A stretch of 64,000 nt of DNA, taken from NCBI GenBank assembly GCA_965153355.1, contig OZ231127.1, forward strand, positions 20,150,001-20,214,000, read 5' to 3'. A program made the translations under genes and the position numbers. Each line of letters starts with the position of its first letter. Within the stretch, counting starts at the first letter, position 1. This document shows, in pieces, positions 56,419-64,000 of the stretch. This DNA is from Flaccisagitta enflata (taxonomy: Eukaryota; Chaetognatha; Sagittoidea; Aphragmophora). Below the pieces are notes generated by a model. It searched no databases. It saw only the letters and a program-made list of their open reading frames with translations, and had not been told where the DNA came from.

Positions 56419-58067
56419 TAGTCGCGTGCACGCGACTCTACAACCCGCTATGTCCGTCGGTCGGTTGGTCGGTCGGTCGGTTGGTTGGTCACACTTTACT
56501 TTTTTTATCAATTTTATTTCTTTAAGTCATTTTTAGTCATTCTAAGTCATTCTTAATCATTCTAAGTCATTCTAAGTCATTTTAAGTCATTTTAAGTCAT
56601 TATTGTCATTTCAGTCAATATAGTCTTTTTTATCATTTTAAGTCATTCTAAGTCATTTTAAGTTATTCTAAGTCATTTCAAGTGATTTTAAGTCATTTCA
56701 AATGATTTTAATGCATTTTAAGTCATTCCAAGTCATTTTAGGTCATTATTGCCATTTTAGTCAATATAATCCTTTTCATCATTATAACTCATTTTAAGTC
56801 ATTTTAAGTCATTTTAAGTCATTATAAGTTATTATACATCATTTTAAGTCCTTTTAAGTTATTTTTAGTCATTCTAAGCTATTCTAAGTCATTTTAGTCA
56901 TTTTAGTCAAGATAGTTATCTCACTTTATATCTACTTAATTATAGGTAATTATAGGTCATTATGCAATTTTTGGTAATCATAGGTGATATTAGGTCATTA
57001 TAGGTCATGCAATTATAGGTAATTATAGGTCATTATAGGTAATCATAGGTCATTGTAGGTAATTATAGGTCATTATAGGTAATTTATAGGTTATTATGCA
57101 ATCATAGGCCATTATTGGAAATTATAGGTCAGTATGTAATCATTGGTAATTAAAGGTAATTATAGGTCATTATAGGTAATTACAGGTAATTATAGGTCAT
57201 TATGTAATTATAGGTAATTATAGGTCACAATGGGTAATTATAGGTCATTATAGGTCATCATGCAATCAGAGGTCATTATTGGTAATTATTGGTCATTATG
57301 TAATTATAGATAATTATAGGTAATTTTAGATCATTATAGGTGGTTATAAGTCATTATGTAATTATAGGTAATTATAGGTCATTATAGATTATTATAGGTA
57401 ATAATAGGTCATTATGAAAATTATGGGTAATTATAGGTAATCAAAGGTCACTAAAGGTACTTATAGGTCATCATGTAATTATAGGTAATCATAAGTCATT
57501 ATAGGTAATTATATGTCAATAGACAATTATAGGCAATTATATGTCAATAGACAATTATAGGCAATTATAGGTCATTATTCAATTATAGGTAATCATAGGT
57601 CATTATAGGTCATTATGTTATTTAAGGCAGTTATGGGTAATTATGGGTAATCATAGGTCATTAGAGGTTATTATTGGCCCATATGTAATTATAGGTAATC
57701 ATAGGTCTTTATAGCTACTTATAGGTCATTATTCAATTATGGGTAATTATAGGTAATCATAGGTCATTATAGGTAATTATAGGTCATTATGTTATTATAG
57801 GTAATTGTGGGTAATTATGGGTAATCATACGTCATTATATGTAATTATTGGTCTATATGTAATTATAGGTAATCATAGGTCTTTATAGGTACTTATAGGT
57901 CATTATTTGATTATGGATAATTATAGATAATTATAGGTCATTATAGGCAATTCTAGGTCAATAGGTAATTATAGTCATTATCGTCATTACAGGAAATAAT
58001 GTACTTATATAATTAGGCGATTATGTAAGTAAGTCTTGCACGCGACTTATAGGTGTTGGCCTTGTTT
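56419..58067 (-). mobile_element. Family A element expanded to 1.65 kb by satellite
   Basis: The hairpin end is TAGTCGCGTGCACGCGACTC, CTACAACCCGCTATGTCCG and a CGGTCGGTTGG run. The 5' end is CTTGCACGCGACTTATAGGT and GTTGGCCTTGTTT. The core changes from AAGTCATTCT (about 10 bp, 56520-56920) to TAGGTAATTATAGGTCATTA (about 20 bp, 56930-58000). Same ends as 55077, with a core about 15 times longer. No ORF. Confidence 0.9.
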
Positions 58068-58284
58068 ACTCATATTTTGTGATTCAAATTCATTGTAATT
58101 ATCTCATTTGTTATATTTCATAGTTATTTATATTTTACAAGTTGATTTGTCTTGATAAAACAGAAAATAAAGTAAAATAGATGATTGATGATTCTCCCTC
58201 ATGCTTATATCAAGATTGTATCATCCCAAAAGAAATGCTGAAATGAGTCCAGAATCAAGTTCTTCTTGTCTATGTCTGTTTGTG

Positions 58285-58322
<38 letters not shown>

Positions 58323-58418
58323 TGCACCTGCAATAATGCCATTTCCGATTTTTGTGGACCATGTGTTTTGGTTAGATCGATTCTCTGGTTATATGAAGTG
58401 ACGACCAAATCGATCGTG

Positions 58419-58449
<31 letters not shown>

Positions 58450-58642
58450 AAGGAAAGAACATCACAGGACCCATAGATGAGACTGAGTGGAAAGAAAAAA
58501 TCAAATGGCCAATCATTTTTTCATGAGTTGTCCTTTATTCTGTTCAAGTCGATCTTGGTCTGGGTCTGTCTGTCTGTCTGTCTGTCTCTGTCTGTCTGTC
58601 TGTCTGTCTGACTGTCTGTCTGTCTGTCTGTCTGTCTCTCTG

Positions 58643-58693
<51 letters not shown>

Positions 58694-59588
58694 TTATCTC
58701 TCTCTCTCCCTGTAACAATACGGAGATAGCATGACGATGGCCATGCCCTCAATAATCCTTATCCATAACTAGAAAATATTAACATAACTTCTATTTTCTT
58801 TTATAATATGGACAAAAAGCAAATGAGAACATTTTAATGAAAAAACACCATCATGCTTTGCTTAAGTATTCTCCTAAAGAGTCAACGATGCATCACAGGC
58901 ACTGGGAAACTCATTTCATCTTAAAAAATAGTAGTAATTGTAATACTACTAAAAAAAAACATTAAAAAGCGTTTTTTAGGCTAAAAACTCCACTTATACG
59001 CAACCTACTATGCATATAATCTCAATTATACTTCCGTTATATGCCACTAGATGATTTTGTTTGAAACTCCAAACTCTAGTGACAGGAGTTAGTATAAATG
59101 GTCAAGGATGGAATGAGATCAAAAAGTTTGTGATAAATGGGAAATGTCAGCAGAGAAAATACTCAAAGGAAATCCAAACTCGTGAAAGAACTGATAGAGG
59201 AGAAGAAAAATATATAATAATAAGAAAAGATAAAAGGAAAAGGAGGATAAAATACAATCTGTGAGACTGTGACGAATGTGGCCAGAAAAACTGTTCCCAA
59301 GAGAGACCATAATTGATTCTTAAAAGCATGATCATTTTCCCATTCGACCAGAGAAGAAATTCGGGGGAGATGATAAAGAATATTCGCTCAAAATAAAATC
59401 TCTCATTGGCATCTCAGTCTTTCTGTCTGACTATCCAACATCATCACTGTCTGTCTGTCTCTGAAACTCAGTGATCGTTCCTTTCGTTCTGTGGACATGT
59501 GTTTTTTGTTTTTTTTTCTCCAGACGTCTTTCGCTTATTTTTTTTCTCTCTGTCTCTCTCTGTCTCTCTCTGTCTCTCTCTGTCTCGC

Positions 59589-59590
<2 letters not shown>
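58068..59590. other. Microsatellites in unique sequence, no gene
   Basis: TC tracts at 58287-58317 and 58420-58444. CTGT then TC at 58565-58690. The remainder is AT-rich with no recognisable frame. Confidence 0.6.

Positions 59591-59595
<5 letters not shown>

Positions 59596-59667
<72 letters not shown>
59596..59667. repeat. (TC)n microsatellite
   Basis: Nearly perfect CT repeat after an impure TCTG lead. Confidence 0.97.
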
Positions 59668-59669
<2 letters not shown>

Positions 59670-59981
59670 AGTGTCTGTCTTTCTTTCTGTATATCAGTTT
59701 GTCCTTTACACCATACTTGGTCATACCACCACCACCTCCACAACTTGAAAGATTCTGACACATGCTATATGCTTGGACCAATAAGCAATTCATTTATAAC
59801 AACTGCTTCGACATATAACCAACCGATAGCAATGATCTTTTTCAACCATTCATTTTAATCATTCTTCCCTGTCTGACATTTTCCGGATTTGCTTCATTTC
59901 CACTTCATCTTTTAACGCAAACATGTCTTAATTGCTTTATCGTTATTACAGATAAAAGTAACTCTTACAAGATGGAACCAT

Positions 59982-60126
<145 letters not shown>

Positions 60127-60129
60127 TAA

Positions 60130-60270
60130 CCTGTCGCCCAAGGTCAATATTTGGTCAGCGAAACCCGTTGCTGCTTTGTACGTTTGTCAATGTAGTTGAT
60201 GGTTAGCAGGGCAGCGGCCCCAAAGGGAACGATGCCCTGTAAAACACAGGGGGACTTCTGCCCAATTTTG
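60130..60270. mobile_element. Family D fragment
   Basis: TTGGTCAGCGAAACCCGTTG, CAGGGCAGCGGCCCCAAAGG and TGCCCTGTAAAACACAGGGG. Core and other arm are missing. Confidence 0.7.
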
Positions 60271-60314
60271 TTTGAAAGCACCATTGCACCATTGAATAAC
60301 GTGGAAAATTGACA

Positions 60315-62128
60315 AACAAGGCCAACATCTATAAGTCGCGTGCAGGACAAAAATAACTGAACTGACCTGACTCCTTATTGTATCTTTTTATCGAAAATCA
60401 GACCCAAACCAGACCCAAACCAGACTCAAACCAGACTCAAACCAGACTCAAACCAGAATTAAACCAGACCTAAACCAGACCAAAACCAGACCAAAACCAG
60501 ACCAAAACCAGACCTAAACCAGACCTAAACCAGACCTAAACCAGACATAAACCAGACCTAACCCAGACCTAAACAAGACATGAACCAGACTTAAACAATA
60601 CTTAAACCAGACTTAAACCAGACTTAAACCAGACTTAAACCAGACTCAAGCCAGACTCAAACCAGACTCAAACCAGACTCAAACCAGACTCAAACCATAC
60701 TTAAACCAGACTAAACCATACATAAACCAGACTTAAACCAGACTTAAACCAGACTTAAACCAGAATTAAACCAGACTTAAGCCAGACTTAAACCAGACTT
60801 AAACCAGCAGACTTAAACCAGAAGACTTAAACCAGCAGACTTAAACCAGCAGACTTAAACCAGCAAACTTAAACCAGCTGACCTAAACCAGCAGACTTAA
60901 ACCAGCAGACCTAAACCAGCAGACTTAAACCAGAAGACTTGAACCAGCAGACTTAAACCAGCAGACTTAAACCAGCAGACTTGAACCAGCAGACTTAAAC
61001 CAGCAGACTTAAACCAGCCGACTTAAACCAACCAAATTAAACCAGCAGACTTAAATCAGCAGATTTAACCTGCAGACCTAAACCAACAGACCTAAATCAG
61101 CCATCTCAAACCAGCCAACCTAAACCAGCCAACCTAAACCAGCCAACTTAAACCAGCAGACTTAAACCAGCAGACTTGAACCAGTGGACTTAAACCAGCA
61201 TACTTAAACCAGCACACTTAAACCAGCAGACCTAAACCAGCAGACCTAAACCAGCAGACTTAAACCAACAGACTTAAACCAGCAGACTTAAACCAGCAGA
61301 CTTGAAATGCCACATATGACCAAAACATACCAAAAAACAAAAATGACCAAAACATACCAAAAAACCTAGATGACCAAAAAAACAAAGAAAAAAACCAAAA
61401 AACCAAAAAACCCAAAACCAAAAAACCACAAAACCAAAAAACCAAAAAACCAAAAAAACAAAAAAACAAAAAACCAAAAAACCAAAAAACATAAAAGACC
61501 AAAACATACCAGAAAACCATGTTAGATGACCAAAAATGACTTGAAATCTTCCAAAATAACTTGAAATGCCCAAAAAAGACACAAATGACTTAAATTAACA
61601 AAGTGACGTAAATGATCAAAAATGACCAAAAATGACTAAAAGCAACCAGAAATGACCAAAAGCAACCAAAAATGACCAAAAACAACAAAATAATGACTCA
61701 AAATAACTCCAGACGACCCAAATTGATCAAAAACAACGCAAAAAAGCAAAGTGTTATTAAAAACTACAAAAGCCAAAAATAACTTAGTGACTGAGAATGA
61801 CTTAGAATGACTTGTAATGACTTATAATGACTTAGAATGACTTAAAATAACTTAGAATGACTAAGAATGACTTAAAATGACTCATAATAACATAAAATGA
61901 CAAAAATGACAACAAATGACAAAATGACTTAAGTGACTAAAATTAACTGAAAATGACTGAAAATGACTTAAAATGACTTAAAATGACTTAAAATGACGTA
62001 AAATACCCTAAAATGACGTAAAACGACGAAAAAAAGCTAAGTGTTATGGACGGATGGACCGACTGACCGACGGACGGACCGACCGACCGACAGAGCGAGT
62101 TATAGAGTCGCGTGCACGCGTCTAAAAA
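60315..62128 (+). mobile_element. Family A element expanded to 1.8 kb by two satellites
   Basis: Starts AAACAAGGCCAACATCTATA, AGTCGCGTGCAGGAC. The first core is CCAGACTTAAA (11 bp), turning into CCAGCAGACTTAAA (14 bp), from 60400 to 61300. Then come ACCAAAAAACC units, and AATGACTTAA units (61780-62010). It ends in a GACCGACGGACGG run, CGAGTTATAGAGTCGCGTG and CACGCGTCTAAAAA. Ends and last core match 55077. Confidence 0.9.
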
Positions 62129-62239
62129 TGAAAGTTCCAATAATTTTCATTGAATAACATGAAAAATTGATGAAAAAATGAAAAAAATGCAAAATTTTCC
62201 TTTGAATAGCACGGAAAATTGACAAAAAATGATAAGAAT

Positions 62240-62400
62240 AATTGGAAAAGCGTCAGATGGTCAGCGGTACCTGTGCCCTACTTAAGGGGGACGCACGAAC
62301 GAACACAAGAACAAACGAACGAACAAAGGAATAAACAAGCAAACAAACAAACGAATGAACAAACAAACAAAAGTCCCACTGTGTTCTACAGGTCAAGCAG
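62240..62400. mobile_element. Family D remnant
   Basis: AAAGCGTCAGATGGTCAGCG, GTACCTGTGCCC, then AACAAACGAACG repeats and CCCACTGTGTTCTACAGG. Strongly decayed. Confidence 0.55.
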
Positions 62401-62532
62401 TTTTTCCTTTATTAGTTACAACACTTATCAACATACTAAATAATCTTCATTCTCTGTTCCCTTACCCATAACCCCTTTCCACAAATCCAAATCTGTCACA
62501 TAAACCCTCTCTGTCTCTTTGTCTCCCCGTCC

Positions 62533-62537
<5 letters not shown>

Positions 62538-62600
<63 letters not shown>
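62538..62600. repeat. (TC)n microsatellite
   Basis: CT repeat just upstream of the exon at 62635; it may extend the intron's polypyrimidine tract. Confidence 0.97.
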
Positions 62601-62602
<2 letters not shown>

Positions 62603-62637
62603 CTCTCTCTCCATGTATTTTTTTATATCCACAGACG

Positions 62638-62787
62638 ATGGGTGCTGAGGAATCAAGCCACTCAGTCCCCCTTCCTACGCCAACCCCCGACTTTCCCTAC
62701 TTTTGTTTTTCCCTCTTCGAAGACACAATTCATCTCATTTATGCAGGGGAGAAGGAAATTCAGATATTCCTGGAAACAATCAAAAAG
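62638..62787 (+). CDS. First coding exon of an unidentified protein
   Basis: The exon starts at 62635 after TTTTTTATATCCACAG and ends at CAAAAAG|GTAAGA, both near-consensus. Three bases in, ACGATGGGT gives an ATG with G at +4 and a 50-codon frame leaving in phase 0. The peptide begins MGAEESSHSVPLPTPTPDF, then FSLFEDTIHLIYAGEKEIQ and a short helix ending in two Lys. Gly2 with Ser6 fits an N-myristoylation signal (MGxxxS/T), suggesting membrane attachment. I do not recognise the family. The donor exon would be a 5' UTR exon; the one at 20342-20540 is a candidate. Downstream exons lie outside the window. Confidence 0.55.
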
Positions 62788-62894
62788 GTAAGACCTGCAT
62801 ACGCAGTAACGTTAGTTGTACGCTTCACTGCTTTAAGGATAGATTGCAGGAGACAAAAATGGATGCTGACGAGCTAGAACCGAACTTGAAGGGG

Positions 62895-63044
62895 AACAAG
62901 GTCGGATACATAGCTACCCCAGTTGTGTGTGGGTGGGCGGGGGCCATATTTCAGGTCACCAGACTATTTGGGCAGGAACAGTGAGGTCAAAGAATAAAAA
63001 TCATAAAAAAGTAAAATGTGACCGACAGACCGACAGAAGGAATA
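62895..63044 (+). mobile_element. Family A element lacking its hairpin
   Basis: AACAAGGTCGGATACATAGC, TACCCCAGTTGTGTGTGGGT, GGGCGGGGGCC, then GACCGACAGACCGACAG. It is cut where the next element starts. Confidence 0.75.
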
Positions 63045-63165
63045 AACAAGGCCAAGAAGGCCGATAAGGTGCGCCATGTGGATCATCGAACAAATGCGTT
63101 ACTGACCAACAGACCAACCGACAGATGGACACAGCCAGTTAAAGAGTTGCTTTGGCGCACCTAAA
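63045..63165 (+). mobile_element. Family C element, complete
   Basis: AACAAGGCCAAGAAGGCCGA, TAAGGTGCGCCATGTGG, GACCAACCGACAGATGG, CAGTTAAAGAGTTGCTTTGG and CGCACCTAAAA. Same plan as families A and B, but with the end tag AGGTGCGCCA, matched exactly by the outer hairpin arm TGGCGCACCT. Only one copy is seen here. Confidence 0.75.
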
Positions 63166-63235
63166 ACAAAATGAAGGGACAGGATAAAAAGAAACGAACA
63201 AAAAAACAAACCAACTAACAAACAGTCTAACAAGC

Positions 63236-63236
63236 A

Positions 63237-63284
<48 letters not shown>

Positions 63285-63319
63285 AAGAGAGAAAGGAAGA
63301 AAGAAAGAAAGAAACGATA
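63236..63319. repeat. (GAAA)n microsatellite
   Basis: GAAA tetranucleotide repeat with a GA interruption. Confidence 0.97.
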
Positions 63320-63347
63320 GGAAAAAAAGAAAGCTAAAAAATGATAG

Positions 63348-63530
63348 AGGGTCAAAATATTGTTGCGGATGGGTGGGCAGGGGTATACAACCTCCATCTA
63401 CACCCTCACCCTCCCCACACACACACAGACAATCACAACGGCAGCATCAATATGCGCGTTTTCGCACTTTTCAACTTGATGACCGACGGACGGACAAAGC
63501 CTCATAGATTTGCGTGTCCGCAACTAAAAA
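63348..63530 (+). mobile_element. Family B element
   Basis: GGGTCAAAATATTGTTGCGG, ATGGGTGGGCAGGGG, an ACACAC core, GCGCGTTTTCGCACTTTTCA, ACTTGATGACCGACGG, then TTGCGTGTCCGCAACTAAAA. The first bases (AACAAGTGACG) are missing. Confidence 0.85.
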
Positions 63531-63554
63531 AAAAGAAAGAAAAGGATAAAGAAA

Positions 63555-63555
<1 letters not shown>

Positions 63556-63634
<79 letters not shown>

Positions 63635-63637
63635 AAA
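63556..63637. repeat. (AAAG)n microsatellite
   Basis: AAAG repeat growing out of the A-run at the 3' end of the family B copy. Confidence 0.97.
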
Positions 63638-63825
63638 AACAAGTTACATGGGTCACAATCATCGTTGCAGACGGGTGGGCAGGGGCGTACAACTTCCTCC
63701 TTGACCCCACATAAACTCACACACACAGACAGACACAACTGCAGGATCTAAATTAGGCGTTTTTGTACTTTTTGATTTGATCATGGATGGACGGAAGGAT
63801 GGACAAAGCATGTCCGCAACTAAAA
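63638..63825 (+). mobile_element. Family B element, complete
   Basis: AACAAGTTACATGGGTCACA, ATCATCGTTGCAGACGGGTG, GGCAGGGGCGTACAAC, an ACACACAGAC core, a GATGGACGGAAGGATGGAC run and GCATGTCCGCAACTAAAAA. Confidence 0.87.
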
Positions 63826-63834
63826 AGAAAAGAA

Positions 63835-64000
63835 AACAAGTGACGCGGGGTCACAATATCGTTGCGGACAAGTGGGCAGGGGCATCCAACCCCCATCCAC
63901 ACTCCAACCCAACCGCAACACTCAAACAGACACAAAAAGTGTCGAAAACGCCTGTTTTCCCACTTTTCAACTCAATCATCATGACCAACGGACCAACAGT
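63835..64000 (+). mobile_element. Family B element, cut by window end
   Basis: AACAAGTGACGCGGGGTCAC, AATATCGTTGCGGACAAGTG, GGCAGGGGCATCCAACCCCC, GCCTGTTTTCCCACTTTTCA. The hairpin would lie beyond 64000. Third copy in a row in the same orientation. Confidence 0.87.

Overview
The window reads as repeat-dense, AT-leaning nuclear DNA from a eukaryote, most likely an invertebrate animal. The reasons are an intact LINE of Jockey-like architecture, GT-AG intron boundaries with long polypyrimidine tracts, a TATA-type promoter, and many very long (TC)n, (TG)n and (CTGT)n microsatellites. The phylum cannot be read from the sequence, and a unicellular eukaryote is not excluded. There is no prokaryotic gene organisation, no CRISPR array, and no rRNA or tRNA gene that I could recognise.

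Layout. 0-1.2 kb: a long (TC)n tract, then a tandem-repeat-cored element with a 413-bp foldback MITE nested in it. 1.9-8.7 kb: a minisatellite, then a complete-looking LINE whose two ORFs overlap by 11 bp (ORF1 with three zinc knuckles; ORF2 with endonuclease and reverse transcriptase) and a double A-tail. 8.7-14 kb: several exon-like segments with splice-site-like borders among minisatellites and foldback elements; none could be assigned to a known family. 17.5-20.7 kb: a family D repeat, a 193-bp pyrimidine tract, a possible terminal coding exon, then a TATA-box promoter with two likely 5' UTR exons. 20.7-62 kb: almost wholly repeats. 62.6 kb: one well-bounded coding exon (50 codons, strong acceptor and donor). 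It may be the first coding exon of the gene whose promoter lies at 19.8 kb, with an intron of about 42 kb; this link is only inference.

The most striking content is a set of repeat families present in about 25 copies. Families A, B and C share one plan: a 5' end like AAACAAGG, a 9-10 base subterminal tag, a GGTGGGCAGGGGC-like module, a variable core, a GACC/GACG tetranucleotide run, and a 3' hairpin followed by AAAA. The 5' tag and the outer arm of the 3' hairpin change together between families (GTCGCGTGC, GTCGCGGAC, GTTGCGGAC, AGGTGCGCCA), so the two ends appear to co-evolve. No target duplication was seen. The plan resembles non-autonomous Helentron (DINE-1-like) rolling-circle elements, but I cannot show that they are. 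Cores run from about 60 bp to 1.8 kb and hold unrelated satellites in different copies. Family D is a separate foldback family with GGGCAGCGGCCCC arms.

Several small DNA transposons are sharply delimited by inverted repeats and target duplications: CTTA at 591-1003, TTCT at 13915-14524, TCCA at 28405-28991, and an 8-bp ATAGGTAT hAT-like copy at 33885-34191. A pogo/Tigger-like copy lies at 35599-35970. Between 40.3 and 50.8 kb lie inverted arms of another large family, with repeated hairpin modules whose stems are near-perfect over about 37 bp. The LINE could supply reverse transcriptase and endonuclease; no transposase or Rep/helicase gene for the DNA elements is visible here, so they look non-autonomous in this window.
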